From Mesobacillus maritimus (lineage in GTDB: Bacteria > Bacillota > Bacilli > Bacillales > Cytobacillaceae): DNA of 64,000 bases. Numbering within the stretch: the first letter of the stretch is position 1; every line of letters starts with the position of its first letter. The notes under the pieces were generated by a model that was not told the DNA's origin, did no database searches, and saw only the letters and a program-made list of their open reading frames with translations. Both the position numbers and the translations under genes were made by a program. Of the stretch, positions 25,505-34,991 are shown in pieces. The DNA is taken from assembly GCF_023715205.1 (NCBI RefSeq), contig NZ_JAMBNR010000002.1:1-64000 (forward strand), written 5' to 3'.

Positions 25505-25520
25505 TAAAAGAGGTGAGAAT

Positions 25521-26510
25521 GTGGCGACCATTAAGGATGTGGCCAAGAAAGCTGGAGTATCGGTCGCGACGGTATCGCGAGCGATGAATGATAAAGGTTA
25601 TGTTCATGAGAATACTCGCAAGCTGATTGATGAGGCCATTCGGGAATTGAATTATAAACCTAATGAAGTGGCTCGCTCACTTTATAATAAAAAATCGCGG
25701 TTAATTGGCTTGATTCTTCCTGATATTCGCAACCCGTTTTTCCCTGAGTTGGCTCGGGGAGTGGAGGACAAAATGCAGGAACATGGTTTTCGGCTCATTA
25801 TAGGAAACGCGGATGAACAATTAGACAAAGAATTAGACTATATTGAAACGTTTAAACAAAATAATGTAATCGGTCTCATATCTGCTTCGACAAATGCGGT
25901 GTTAACGCATTATGAAAAGCTTTCGTTTCCGCTTGTTCTCCTTGACCGAACTTCGGATCATCATCCTTCTGTCCAAGCGGATGGCTATGAAGGCGGACGA
26001 CTGGCAGCGAAAGAGTTGGTGAGTCGCGGAAGCACGCGAATTACTTTATTAAAGGGACCGGTTGAATTGCAAACAGCTCAAGAACGCTTTAAAGGGGCGG
26101 TGGATGAGCTATTTAATGCAAATGTTCACTTTGATGTGATGACAACTGCTTCGTTTGCTTTTCATAACGCGGAATACTGGGCTAAGGAGCTTTTTGAAAA
26201 ATACCCAGACACAGATGGCGTAATTGCCAGTAATGATGTTGTTGCTGCAGCTGTACTTCACGAAGCACATAGGTTAGGGAAAAAGATACCAGAACAGCTG
26301 CAAATCATTGGCTTTGATGATATCCCGTTCAGTCAGTTTTTATATCCACCATTATCGACAATTCGGCAGCCTGCCTATGAAATGGGTAGGGAAGCAGCCA
26401 AGTTACTGATTAGACAAATAAACGGCGAAACACTTGAAGCAAAACGAATCCAATTGCCTGTGCAATTTATTGAAAGACAAACCACAAGAAAGGAAGAGAG
26501 AAATGACTAA
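25521..26510 (+). CDS. rbsR: ribose operon repressor RbsR
   Basis: LacI-family regulator of 329 residues. The GTG start is chosen because GAGGTGAG lies just before it and the family's N-terminus begins with (M)ATIKDVAKKAGVSVATVSRA; a longer open frame from 25461 would run through the operator. HTH at about 3-22, hinge PNEVARSL near 47, then the sugar-binding domain (about 60-320). It heads the rbs operon and overlaps rbsK by 8 bases, so it is probably coexpressed and autoregulated. Confidence 0.9.
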   Translation: MATIKDVAKKAGVSVATVSRAMNDKGYVHENTRKLIDEAIRELNYKPNEVARSLYNKKSRLIGLILPDIRNPFFPELARGVEDKMQEHGFRLIIGNADEQLDKELDYIETFKQNNVIGLISASTNAVLTHYEKLSFPLVLLDRTSDHHPSVQADGYEGGRLAAKELVSRGSTRITLLKGPVELQTAQERFKGAVDELFNANVHFDVMTTASFAFHNAEYWAKELFEKYPDTDGVIASNDVVAAAVLHEAHRLGKKIPEQLQIIGFDDIPFSQFLYPPLSTIRQPAYEMGREAAKLLIRQINGETLEAKRIQLPVQFIERQTTRKEERND

Positions 26511-27381
26511 ACTTGTTGTGATTGGAAGTTCTTCCATCGATTTGGTTGTAACTGCGCATAAAAGACCAGAAAAAGGTGAGACCATTCTTGGAGAATCATT
26601 TAAAACCGTCCCAGGTGGAAAAGGAGCAAACCAAGCGGTTGCGGCTGCCAGACTAGGCGCAGACGTTTATATGGTTGGTTGTGTCGGACAAGATGATTTT
26701 GGAAGAACCATTCTAGAGAATTTTAAAAAGAATGGTGTCAATACAGAATATATGGAACCGGTTACAGATATTGAAACAGGAACCGCCCACATTACCTTGG
26801 CAGAGGGAGACAATAGCATCATTGTCGTGCAAGGAGCAAACAAATATGTATCTCCTGATTATATCGAAAAAGCAATGGATGTCTTTGATAACGCGGATAT
26901 GGTGTTGATTCAACAGGAAATTCCGGCAGAGACAGTGGAGTATGTTGCTGAAATCTGTAATGAAAAAGGAATTCCGTTGTTGTTAAATCCAGCGCCATCA
27001 CGTCCAGTTAGCCAGGCTGTGATTGAAAAAGCAACGTATATTACGCCGAATGAAACGGAAGCAGCTGTGTTGTTTGCAGGTGAAAACGCAAAAGAAGCGA
27101 TGAAAAAGTATCATAACAAAGTGTTTATCACGGAAGGCAGCAAAGGCGTTCGTTTCCATGATGGCCAGAAAGAAGTTTTGGTTCCTTCTTATAAAGTAGA
27201 AGCAGTCGACACAACTGGAGCTGGCGATACGTTTAATGCGGCGTTTGCGGTCGCACTTTCAGAAGGCAAGAGTATACAAGACAGTATTCAGTTTGCTAAC
27301 CGAGCGGCTTCCCTTTCTGTTACAAAGTTCGGTGCTCAAGGCGGCATGCCAACTAGAGCTGAAGTGGAAGGGAGCTTGTAA
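26503..27381 (+). CDS. rbsK: ribokinase
   Basis: PfkB-family sugar kinase of 292 residues that phosphorylates ribose at O5 in the cytoplasm. The N-terminal GSSSIDLVV and the [16 protein letters not shown] signature (about 40-55) are present, as is the second signature [13 protein letters not shown] with the catalytic Asp near 247. The ATG at 26503 follows GGAAGAGAG inside the end of rbsR; earlier in-frame starts have no ribosome binding site. The start of rbsD lies 2 bases after its stop. Confidence 0.92.
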   Translation: MTKLVVIGSSSIDLVVTAHKRPEKGETILGESFKTVPGGKGANQAVAAARLGADVYMVGCVGQDDFGRTILENFKKNGVNTEYMEPVTDIETGTAHITLAEGDNSIIVVQGANKYVSPDYIEKAMDVFDNADMVLIQQEIPAETVEYVAEICNEKGIPLLLNPAPSRPVSQAVIEKATYITPNETEAAVLFAGENAKEAMKKYHNKVFITEGSKGVRFHDGQKEVLVPSYKVEAVDTTGAGDTFNAAFAVALSEGKSIQDSIQFANRAASLSVTKFGAQGGMPTRAEVEGSL

Positions 27382-27382
27382 G

Positions 27383-27778
27383 GTGAAAAAGCAAGGAATA
27401 TTAAACAGTGAGATTACAAAGGTACTCGCAGATCTTGGACATACGGATTATCTGGTAATCGCAGATGCAGGTTTACCTGTTCCAGAAGGGGTTCGAAAAA
27501 TTGACCTGGCTTTGAAGCCAGGGACTCCTTCGTTTCAGGAAGTGGTTGAGGTAGTTGCCGATGACATGGTGATTGAGAAAGTCTGCTTTGCTTCTGAAAT
27601 TCATGAAGCGAATGCGGAGGGTGCTACTTTTTTAACAGAGACGTTCTCCGAGATTGATAGAGTGGAAGTTTCGCATGAGGAACTGAAAAAGCTAACTAAA
27701 CAGGCAAAAGCTGTCATCCGTACTGGGGAAGTTACGCCGTATGCAAACTGTATTCTATATTCAGGCGTGTTTTTCTAA
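27383..27778 (+). CDS. rbsD: D-ribose pyranase
   Basis: Protein of 131 residues, the standard RbsD length. It interconverts pyranose and furanose forms of ribose, supplying the form used by ribokinase. The start is the GTG at 27383, giving [20 protein letters not shown], as in the family. The catalytic-site His20 (LGHTD), the ADAGLPVP stretch and the closing [17 protein letters not shown] are visible. An open frame extends upstream inside rbsK but is only overlap. Confidence 0.92.
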   Translation: MKKQGILNSEITKVLADLGHTDYLVIADAGLPVPEGVRKIDLALKPGTPSFQEVVEVVADDMVIEKVCFASEIHEANAEGATFLTETFSEIDRVEVSHEELKKLTKQAKAVIRTGEVTPYANCILYSGVFF

Positions 27779-27840
27779 AACGGAATTGACAAAGTGGTAT
27801 CAACTAGTGAAAAGAGCTTACAAAAGCCGAGGTGAACAAC

Positions 27841-29319
27841 ATGCATATTACAATGCAGGGAATTTATAAAGCGTTTGGAACAAACCAAGTGTTAACAGGG
27901 GTTGATTTTGAGTTAAAAGAAGGCGAAGTTCATGCTTTGATGGGTGAGAACGGTGCAGGAAAATCGACGATGATGAATGTGTTAACTGGGCTTCATTCGC
28001 TTGATCAAGGGCAAATCTTCGTTGACGGAAAAGAGACTTATTTTAAAAATCCGAAAGAAGCGGAGCAAGCGGGAATTACATTTATTCATCAAGAACTTAA
28101 TATCTGGCCGGAAATGTCGGTTCTTGATAATATGTTCATTGGTAAAGAACCGAAGAAGGCTTTCGGTCTTGTTGATTCAGCTAAAATGAAAAGGCTTGCA
28201 GAAGAACAGTTTAAAAGATTAGATGTTTCACTTCCATTTGATAAAGAAGCTGGTAGTTGTTCGGTTGGGGAACAACAAATGATTGAGATTGCGAAAGCGC
28301 TGATGACAAAAGCAAAAGTGATTATCATGGATGAACCGACTGCGGCTTTGACGGAGCGAGAAATCCAAAAATTGTTTGAAGTCATTGCTTCGTTGAAAAA
28401 AGAAGGCGTTTCCATTGTCTATATTTCCCACCGAATGGAAGAAATCTTTGCGATTTGTGACCGGATTACGGTGATGCGAGATGGAAAAACCGTTGATACA
28501 AAACCAATTCCGGAAACGAGTTTTGAAGTAGTGGTTCGGAAAATGGTTGGTCGCGAACTGAAAGATCGGTTCCCGAAACGGAATTCAAAGCCAGGCGAGA
28601 TCGTGCTTGAAGTGAAAAATTTAACTGGCAAAGCATTTCGAGATGTTAGTTTTTCCGTCTGTTCTGGAGAGATTGTAGGCGTTTCCGGTTTAATGGGAGC
28701 AGGCAGAACGGAAATTATGCGCGGTATATTCGGGTTAGATTCAATTGAGAGTGGCGATGTCATTTTAAATGGAGAAAAAGTGACCATAAAAAATGCGAAT
28801 CAAGCTGTCAACCATGGAATTGGGTTTATCACCGAGGACCGGAAAGACGAAGGATTGGTGTTGGACTTTTCAATCAAAGACAACATCGCGTTACCGTCGC
28901 TATACAGTTTTGCTCCAAAAGGAATCATCAAGGAAAAAGATGAAAAAGAGTTCGTTGATATGCTGATTAAACGATTAACGGTTAAAACGGAATCTGCTGA
29001 AACAAGAGTTGGCGATTTGTCCGGTGGAAACCAGCAAAAAGTGGTTATCGCAAAATGGATTGGGATCGGTCCGAAAGTGTTGATTTTAGATGAGCCAACA
29101 CGAGGCGTCGATGTTGGTGCCAAACGGGAGATTTATCAGTTGATGAATGAGTTGACCGACCGTGGCGTTGCGATCATCATGGTGTCTTCAGAATTGCCTG
29201 AAGTGCTCGGGATGAGCGACCGAATTCTCGTTGTCCACGAAGGAAAAATTGCCGGTGAACTTCCAAAAGAAACAGCAACACAGGAAAACATTATGACACT
29301 AGCAACAGGAGGCCAGTGA
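27841..29319 (+). CDS. rbsA: ribose ABC transporter ATPase RbsA
   Basis: Cytoplasmic ATPase of 492 residues with two ABC domains in tandem. The first has Walker A GENGAGKST (about 37-45), a signature SVGEQQM and Walker B VIIMDEPTAAL. The second has the usual degenerate Walker A GLMGAGRTE, signature LSGGNQQK and VLILDEPTRGVDVGA. The ATG at 27841 has GAGGTG at good spacing; the GTG at 27832 overlaps that site. The arrangement rbsRKDACB matches the Bacillus operon. Confidence 0.93.
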   Translation: MHITMQGIYKAFGTNQVLTGVDFELKEGEVHALMGENGAGKSTMMNVLTGLHSLDQGQIFVDGKETYFKNPKEAEQAGITFIHQELNIWPEMSVLDNMFIGKEPKKAFGLVDSAKMKRLAEEQFKRLDVSLPFDKEAGSCSVGEQQMIEIAKALMTKAKVIIMDEPTAALTEREIQKLFEVIASLKKEGVSIVYISHRMEEIFAICDRITVMRDGKTVDTKPIPETSFEVVVRKMVGRELKDRFPKRNSKPGEIVLEVKNLTGKAFRDVSFSVCSGEIVGVSGLMGAGRTEIMRGIFGLDSIESGDVILNGEKVTIKNANQAVNHGIGFITEDRKDEGLVLDFSIKDNIALPSLYSFAPKGIIKEKDEKEFVDMLIKRLTVKTESAETRVGDLSGGNQQKVVIAKWIGIGPKVLILDEPTRGVDVGAKREIYQLMNELTDRGVAIIMVSSELPEVLGMSDRILVVHEGKIAGELPKETATQENIMTLATGGQ

Positions 29320-29320
29320 G

Positions 29321-30292
29321 ATGAAAGCAAACAGTGAAGTTTTACAAGAAAAGAAGGGGAACCTCCTCCAATCTGTTACCCAAAAACTTGGTCCTTTCCT
29401 TGGGCTATTAATCTTAGTGATTTTTGTTTCAGTTATGAATCCAAGTTTCTTAGAACCATTGAATATCTTAAATTTATTACGTCAAGTTTCGATTAATGCA
29501 TTAATTGCGTTTGGGATGACGTTCGTTATTTTAACCGGTGGAATTGACTTATCGGTCGGCGCGATTCTCGCATTGTCGAGTGCGTTAACAGCTGGGATGA
29601 TTGTTTCCGGAATTGATCCGATGCTAGCAATTTTAATTGGTGCTCTTTTAGGGGCCATTTTTGGAGCGGTGAACGGTCTATTGATCACAAAAGGAAAAAT
29701 GGCTCCGTTTATCGCGACATTAGCAACAATGACTTTGTTTAGAGGGCTTACGCTTGTTTATACAGAAGGAAATCCAATCACAGGCTTAGGCGATAATATC
29801 CTATTCCAATTATTTGGTCGAGGCTATTTCCTTGGTATTCCTGTTCCTGCGGTAACGATGATTGTGACATTTATTGTATTGTATATTCTGCTTCATAAAA
29901 CACCGTTTGGTCGCCAAACATATGCGATTGGTGGCAATGAAAAAGCGGCGCTAATTTCAGGGATTAAAGTACCGCGCGTAAAAGTTCTGATTTATAGTTT
30001 ATCCGGTTTTCTAGCAGCTTTGGCTGGCGCGATTTTAACTTCTCGTTTAAACTCAGCACAACCAACAGCAGGGGAATCGTATGAATTGGATGCAATTGCG
30101 GCGGTTGTTCTAGGTGGGACAAGCCTTTCAGGAGGTAAAGGAAGAATCTTTGGAACGATGATCGGGGTTTTGATTATTGGTGTCCTTAATAATGGTTTGA
30201 ACCTTCTAGGCGTATCGTCTTTCTATCAACAGGTTGTCAAAGGGATCGTTATCATTATCGCGGTATTACTTGACCGTAAAAAATCAGCCTAG
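29321..30292 (+). CDS. rbsC: ribose ABC transporter permease RbsC
   Basis: Membrane permease of 323 residues with eight to ten helices. The conserved features of this family are visible: FGMTFVILTGGIDLSVGAILALS in two parts (about 66-90), MTLFRGL, and the cytoplasmic loop AIGGNEKAALISGIKVPRVK that contacts the ATPase (about 203-222), then VLGGTSLSGGKG. The ATG is 1 base after the rbsA stop, with AGGAGG inside rbsA. Confidence 0.93.
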   Translation: MKANSEVLQEKKGNLLQSVTQKLGPFLGLLILVIFVSVMNPSFLEPLNILNLLRQVSINALIAFGMTFVILTGGIDLSVGAILALSSALTAGMIVSGIDPMLAILIGALLGAIFGAVNGLLITKGKMAPFIATLATMTLFRGLTLVYTEGNPITGLGDNILFQLFGRGYFLGIPVPAVTMIVTFIVLYILLHKTPFGRQTYAIGGNEKAALISGIKVPRVKVLIYSLSGFLAALAGAILTSRLNSAQPTAGESYELDAIAAVVLGGTSLSGGKGRIFGTMIGVLIIGVLNNGLNLLGVSSFYQQVVKGIVIIIAVLLDRKKSA

Positions 30293-30303
30293 GAGGAGAC
30301 AAA

Positions 30304-31227
30304 ATGAGAAAATTTCTGGCTTTATTTTTAACGTTATCACTTGTCGTTTTATCGGCCTGCTCTATGGAACCGCCGGCCTGGGCGAAGCCTGACCAAGGGG
30401 ATAAAAAAATCGCGGATTTAAAAATAGGACTTTCTGTTTCAACACTGAATAACCCGTTCTTCGTTTCGTTAAAAGATGGCGTGGTGAAAGAGGCGGAAGC
30501 GAAGGGAATTGAAGTGAAAGTCGTTGACGCTCAAGATGATTCGGCAAAACAAATTAACGACGTGGAAGATTTAATTCAGCAAGGTGTTGATGTACTATTG
30601 ATCAACCCAACCGATTCAGCAGCAATTTCAACTGCGGTTCAATCTGCGAACAGCATTGGCATTCCTGTAATTACACTTGATCGTTCCGCTGATAAAGGTG
30701 AAGTGGAAGCACTGGTTGCATCTGATAATGTGAAGGGCGGCGAAATGGCAGCTGAGTATATTGTTGAACAGCTTGGTGAAGGCGCTTTAGTAGCGGAATT
30801 GGAAGGAGTTCCTGGTGCATCTGCCACACGTGAGCGTGGAACAGGTTTCCATAATGTTGCGGATGAAAAATTAAATGTCGTCGCCAAACAAGCGGCAAAT
30901 TTTGATCGGACAGAAGGATTAACCGTTATGGAAAACATCATTCAAGCAAACCCAGACATTAAAGCGGTATTTGCACACAATGATGAAATGGCTCTTGGGG
31001 CGATCGAAGCGATTAACAGCTCTGGTCGGGATATTATGGTCATCGGATTTGACGGAAATGACGATGCGCTTAAAGCAATCGAAGCAGGACAGCTAGAGGC
31101 AACGGTGGCTCAGCAACCAGATCTAATCGGACAACTTGCTGTTCAAGCGGGGCTTGATGCTGCCCAAGGCAAAAAAGTAGAAGAAAATATTCCCGCGCCG
31201 TTGAAACTAGTGACAATTGAAGAATAA
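30304..31227 (+). CDS. rbsB: ribose-binding lipoprotein RbsB
   Basis: Extracellular receptor of 307 residues. The signal peptide ends in a VLSAC lipobox (Cys at about 20). The mature protein is a periplasmic-binding-protein type 1 fold: IGLSVSTLNNPFFVSLKDG, DAQDDSAKQINDVEDLI, LLINPTDSAAIS, and AHNDEMALGAIEA near 225. It hands ribose to RbsC. AGGAGGAG precedes the ATG. It ends the operon before a strong terminator. Confidence 0.93.
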   Translation: MRKFLALFLTLSLVVLSACSMEPPAWAKPDQGDKKIADLKIGLSVSTLNNPFFVSLKDGVVKEAEAKGIEVKVVDAQDDSAKQINDVEDLIQQGVDVLLINPTDSAAISTAVQSANSIGIPVITLDRSADKGEVEALVASDNVKGGEMAAEYIVEQLGEGALVAELEGVPGASATRERGTGFHNVADEKLNVVAKQAANFDRTEGLTVMENIIQANPDIKAVFAHNDEMALGAIEAINSSGRDIMVIGFDGNDDALKAIEAGQLEATVAQQPDLIGQLAVQAGLDAAQGKKVEENIPAPLKLVTIEE

Positions 31228-31234
31228 AATTCGA

Positions 31235-31270
31235 AAAACGAATGGGGGAGACCCCATTCGTTTTTCTTTT
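31235..31270 (+). terminator. terminator of the rbs operon
   Basis: AAAACGAATGGGG pairs with CCCCATTCGTTTT, followed by TCTTTT. Repeat copy 6 starts about 25 bases after the stem. Confidence 0.9.
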
Positions 31271-31284
31271 GGGAACGGAGTGCT

Positions 31285-31335
31285 GTGAAACATTTGTGTT
31301 GTGAAACAAGATTTTTCGGGGCGTCACAGTGACTT
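31285..31335 (+). repeat. dispersed repeat, copy 6
   Basis: GTGAAACATTTGTGT, TGTGAAACAAGAT, TTTTCGGGGCGTCAC and AGTGACTT. It departs from consensus after GGGGCGTC, where CACAGTGAC replaces CCTGTGAC. Confidence 0.83.
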
Positions 31336-31528
31336 AGTTAGTGAACTTAGTTTGTCCGAAAAACAAAGTAGTTGAGTTTTCTGAATGATGGTATTAAAAT
31401 CATAAAGGTGTTCTGCACTTTTTGGTAGAAAGTGGGTTTGTGAGGTGTATTTTTTACTCCTGACCTTTCGGTGTATCCAAATTGCAAACTGGGTCAGATG
31501 ATATTTAGCAATGGAAAGGATTTTGGTC
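31336..31528. other. intergenic region before the DHA2 transporter
   Basis: No gene is supported. The region holds the ribosome binding site GGAAAGGA of the next gene near 31514. A 68-codon reverse frame across it lacks any supporting signal. Confidence 0.4.
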
Positions 31529-32956
31529 ATGAGTAAATCGATTGAGAACAGGTCTACGATTGTAGCGTTATTGTTAGCGGGGACTTTTATTGCGATTTTA
31601 AATCAAACTTTAATGATTACCGCGATTCCCCCGATTATGGAAGAAATGGACGTTACGGCAAACAGTGCACAGTGGTTGACGACTATTTTTATGCTTGTGA
31701 ATGGAATTATGATTCCTGTTAGTGCTTTCTTATTGGAGCGATTTACGACAAGACAGTTGTTTATTACTGCGATGAGTGTGTTCACTTTTGGAACACTTGT
31801 TGCTGGCCTTGCTCCGAATTTTGGTGTGCTTTTGCTTGGGCGGGTTATCCAATCTAGCGGAGCTGGCGTTATGCTTCCACTCATGCAAACAGTGTTTTTT
31901 ATGATTTTTCCGGTTAATAAGCGTGGAGCCGCTATGGGATTAGTGGGCCTTGTGATTTCGTTTGCGCCAGCCATTGGTCCTGCTTTGTCTGGTTGGGTAA
32001 CCGAGCATTATTCGTGGAGAGTGTTATTTTACATTATTTTCCCGATTGCACTGATTGATATTATTGTCGCTTCAAAAGTGTTGAAAAATGTAACAGAAGT
32101 TAGCCGGCCAAAAATGGATGTATTATCGATTCTTTTATCTTCCTTTGGATTTGGCGGTTTATTGTTTGGGTTTACATGTGCGGGGAATATCGGGTGGTTA
32201 GCACCTTTAACGCTATTGTCACTTACTGTCGGGGTAATTTCGTTAACGATTTTTATTTTGCGGCAGTTCCGTTTAGATCATCCTATGCTGGAGTTTCGCG
32301 TCTTTAAGCAATCATTGTTTCCGCAAGCAATTATCATTGGAATGATTGCGTTTATGGGCTTAATTGGGGTTGAAACGATCATTCCTTTATATATGCAAAA
32401 TATGCGTGATTTTACTGCGTTTGAAGCAGGTTTAGCTTTATTGCCAGGTGCGTTGGTTACAGGGCTTTTATCTCCGATTACGGGTCGAGTGTTTGATCGC
32501 ATTGGGGCAAGATGGCTCGTCATTACTGGGTTAACCATTATGACGATAGCTTCGTTTTTGTATACGAACCTTGGTCCAACGACTTCTTTTGCTTTTATCA
32601 CGCTTGTTTATTCGCTAAGAATGTTTGGGTTATCGATGGTAATGATGCCCGTCTCGACAGCTGCGTTAAACAAACTTCCTAAAAAATTAATTGCACATGG
32701 AGCCGCGATGGACAATACGTTGAAGATGATTGCTGCATCGGTAGGAACGGCTGTGTTAGTAACCGTGATGACAACAACTGCTTCGTCTGTCCAAGAAAGT
32801 TCAGCTACTCCATATCCGGACATACACGGAGCGAATATAGCTTTAATCGTCGTAACTGTGCTTTCTTTTGTTGCTTTGGTGCTATCTTTTACCATTAAAG
32901 ATCGTAAGCCTGGAGCGCAGGAAGAGAAACGATTAGAAGAGGTGGAACAGCAGTAG
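31529..32956 (+). CDS. MFS drug efflux transporter, DHA2 family
   Basis: Membrane transporter of 475 residues with about 14 helices, the DHA2 (EmrB/QacA) layout. Visible motifs include LNQTLMITAIPPIMEEM in helix 1 (antiporter-type), NSAQWLTTIFML in helix 2, and the helix 5 motif C-like stretch GLVISFAPAIGPALSGW (about 140-156). It exports hydrophobic or cationic compounds by proton antiport; substrates are unknown. The ATG at 31529 follows AAAGGA at good spacing; the in-frame ATG at 31511 has no such site. The gene is monocistronic. Confidence 0.86.
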   Translation: MSKSIENRSTIVALLLAGTFIAILNQTLMITAIPPIMEEMDVTANSAQWLTTIFMLVNGIMIPVSAFLLERFTTRQLFITAMSVFTFGTLVAGLAPNFGVLLLGRVIQSSGAGVMLPLMQTVFFMIFPVNKRGAAMGLVGLVISFAPAIGPALSGWVTEHYSWRVLFYIIFPIALIDIIVASKVLKNVTEVSRPKMDVLSILLSSFGFGGLLFGFTCAGNIGWLAPLTLLSLTVGVISLTIFILRQFRLDHPMLEFRVFKQSLFPQAIIIGMIAFMGLIGVETIIPLYMQNMRDFTAFEAGLALLPGALVTGLLSPITGRVFDRIGARWLVITGLTIMTIASFLYTNLGPTTSFAFITLVYSLRMFGLSMVMMPVSTAALNKLPKKLIAHGAAMDNTLKMIAASVGTAVLVTVMTTTASSVQESSATPYPDIHGANIALIVVTVLSFVALVLSFTIKDRKPGAQEEKRLEEVEQQ

Positions 32957-32963
32957 GAAGGAA

Positions 32964-33009
32964 AAAGAACTGACCCAATGCTTAAAAAGCTAGGGTCAGT
33001 TCTTTTTAG
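32964..33009 (+). terminator. terminator after the DHA2 transporter gene
   Basis: AAAGAACTGACCC pairs with GGGTCAGTTCTTT, followed by TTA. Confidence 0.9.
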
Positions 33010-33174
33010 TGAAAGTCTAATAATACGGTAGCATACTTAACTGGTTCAGTTTCGAATTATACAATAACGAATTAAAAAGTGTTTTCCTGTTTTATTCTAT
33101 TTGAATTAGGATGTAAAAATGCTTGGGTTTGGTCCAAGTATTTACTTTAATATAAGCACAGGTTAACTTAATTT

Positions 33175-33735
33175 TTATTTCGCTGTCTGGTAAAGCAATT
33201 CCCCGTCAGAAGAATAAGCAGTAACCCCCGCTACGCTTTCATTCGCATCATCTAATTCAGAAACAAGATACCAATACATTCTCTCGTTATTTACTATTAA
33301 ACTTGCATCTCTTTGTTTATTTTTGTATTCAACTGTAATTTTACTAATTTCAGGGTCCCTTACTTCTCCTAAAAATATAGTTGTATAGGGGCTTTCCGTA
33401 TTAACCAAAACTTCCCCTTTGTGCCACGTTGATTGACTGAATGAAAAAGGAGTTAAATCTGTATCAGTAGAGTACATAAAACTTGAACTCCCTTGATAAT
33501 CCCAACCAACTTCTTTTAATGAAAAATGAAGTACACCATACCCATTTGGCGATTGGTATAAAGAGAATGCTGTTTCATCCAATTCTTCAGTATAAAAAAT
33601 ATCAGATGCTAGGATCTCAGTTTTTAATGTTGCTTGTTGTAGAGTTATAAATTCAGGTTTTGGATCCTCAACTCCATCACTACAACCTGAAACAATTAGG
33701 ATTAATACAACAAAAATCGTAAACAATGATTTCAA
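33175..33735 (-). CDS. lipoprotein of unknown function
   Basis: Protein of 186 residues with a signal peptide ending in the lipobox IVSGC (Cys at about 18). The mature part is mostly beta-rich, with FSLYQSPNGYGVLHFSLKE and YSSDGELLYQTAK at the end. No known domain is recognised. The TTG start follows AAGGGTG. It is a single gene on the reverse strand. Confidence 0.72.
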   Translation of the reverse strand: MKSLFTIFVVLILIVSGCSDGVEDPKPEFITLQQATLKTEILASDIFYTEELDETAFSLYQSPNGYGVLHFSLKEVGWDYQGSSSFMYSTDTDLTPFSFSQSTWHKGEVLVNTESPYTTIFLGEVRDPEISKITVEYKNKQRDASLIVNNERMYWYLVSELDDANESVAGVTAYSSDGELLYQTAK

Positions 33736-34136
33736 AAAAACACCCTTTTTTATTTAAAAGTTTATCACATATCTTCTACCATTCTTTCACAAACCAACCC
33801 ATTCATTATATAAGCTTTCTTTTATTTTACCATTCATAACCCAAATACTTCTAGATGTTTAGCATCGAACTTAGCAACTAATTAACACATGTTGATACAG
33901 GTTAAAATGGGCTCTACTCGGTTTCCATCCAATCTGGTTGAAAACTATTATTAAACTCAACAATAGGATGTAGCCGAATGTTGGTAAGTAATCATTCCTA
34001 ATTACTATCTTTAGTTTGGAAGAGGGTTCCTTAATTTAAGTTTGCGAAAACTGAATAAAAAGATTTAACTATGATTAAAAGTATAATAGAATAAGTTTTT
34101 GGAAGATATGTAGTTTGTAGGTAGGGGTTGACGAAC
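33736..34136. other. 400-bp intergenic region between divergent genes
   Basis: AT-rich sequence with no supported reading frame, RNA or repeat. Promoters for the flanking divergent genes must lie here. AGGGG near 34123 serves the next gene. Confidence 0.5.
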
Positions 34137-34763
34137 ATGAATGGAACTGCACATATGTTGATTGGAGCGGGGGTTGGTTTTGTTGCGGCGAATAGCTACC
34201 AAACAGATCCGGCGGGGACGCTGATTTTTGTTGGAGTAGGGACTTTGGCTGGTTTGATGCCAGATATTGATATTGATGGAAAGTTGACGAATCGAATTAC
34301 GTTTTCGTATAAAATGATCAAATATATTACTCAATTAATTGGGTTTCTGATGATGCTATATAGTTACATAGATGGATCAGGGAAAGAAAAGTGGTTAGGG
34401 ATTGCGGTTGGAATCGGAATTTTAATTGTTTCTACTCAAATTACGCAGCGACGGATGCTGACTGTCACAGGAGTGGGTGTTTTAATTGGTGGCCTGTCTT
34501 TGCAAGAGCCATGGCTTCTGTTGTTAGGGGCGTTTATCGTGATTGCTTCATTTGTGCCGCATCGAAGTTACACGCATTCTCTACTCGGATTAGCCTTTTT
34601 CGGAGTTATTGCCCATCTGTTTGAACAATCGATTGGAATGGAAGGAGTATACAAGGTAGCGGTAGCTGCGTATGCGAGTCATCTGATTGCAGATATGAAA
34701 TTCCTTCCGTTCAATCGAAGGGGCGTGAAGTTGTTTTTGCCGTTGTCGTCGAAAGAAATATAA
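34137..34763 (+). CDS. YdjM-type membrane-bound metal-dependent hydrolase-like protein
   Basis: Membrane protein of 208 residues of the DUF457/YdjM family. The family's metal-site-like motifs are visible: HMLIGAGVG near the start, LMPDIDIDG (about 43-51) and PHRSYTHSLLG (about 141-151), plus ASHLIADMKF near the end. Four to five membrane helices lie between. Family members are called metal-dependent hydrolases by sequence only; some are SOS-regulated. The ATG at 34137 follows AGGGG at 9 bases; a TTG at 34128 overlaps that site. Confidence 0.82.
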   Translation: MNGTAHMLIGAGVGFVAANSYQTDPAGTLIFVGVGTLAGLMPDIDIDGKLTNRITFSYKMIKYITQLIGFLMMLYSYIDGSGKEKWLGIAVGIGILIVSTQITQRRMLTVTGVGVLIGGLSLQEPWLLLLGAFIVIASFVPHRSYTHSLLGLAFFGVIAHLFEQSIGMEGVYKVAVAAYASHLIADMKFLPFNRRGVKLFLPLSSKEI

Positions 34764-34831
34764 TAGCCTCGAAAATGAGGCTAGAAATCAATGCAGCAGG
34801 GCATTTTTTGCCTTACTGCATTTTTTTTTTT
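34764..34831 (+). terminator. double hairpin terminator
   Basis: TAGCCTC pairs with GAGGCTA (34764-34783), then ATGCAG/CTGCAT enclosing AGGGCA/TGCCTT (34791-34822), followed by ten T. Confidence 0.88.
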
Positions 34832-34873
34832 CGAGAGTTTAGGGAAGAAGAATCAGGTACAAGGTTGAAGTGT

Positions 34874-34907
34874 CGAACTATTATTTTTGTAAAATATCAA
34901 ACGTTCG
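34874..34907. promoter_or_regulatory. PurBox pair (PurR operator) upstream of purT
   Basis: CGAAC (34874-34878) and its inverse GTTCG (34903-34907) are separated by 24 bases within AT-rich flanks. This matches the arrangement of two inverted PurBoxes with about 16-17 bases between boxes in Bacillus purine genes. The position, about 85 bases before purT, fits purine repression by PurR. Confidence 0.65.
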
Positions 34908-34991
34908 TGTTTTATGAAGAAATTACCCTTGAAACAGATAAAAAAATAGAATATGATAACCAAAAGGCAAACTATAAGGAGATGGATTAGA

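Noticed and set aside
25461-25520. Upstream extension of rbsR
   Set aside because: It would translate through the operator and promoter, and the GTG at 25521 has the proper ribosome binding site and family N-terminus.
28089-29330. Several reverse-strand frames inside rbsA
   Set aside because: They are antisense shadows of a strongly conserved ABC ATPase gene.
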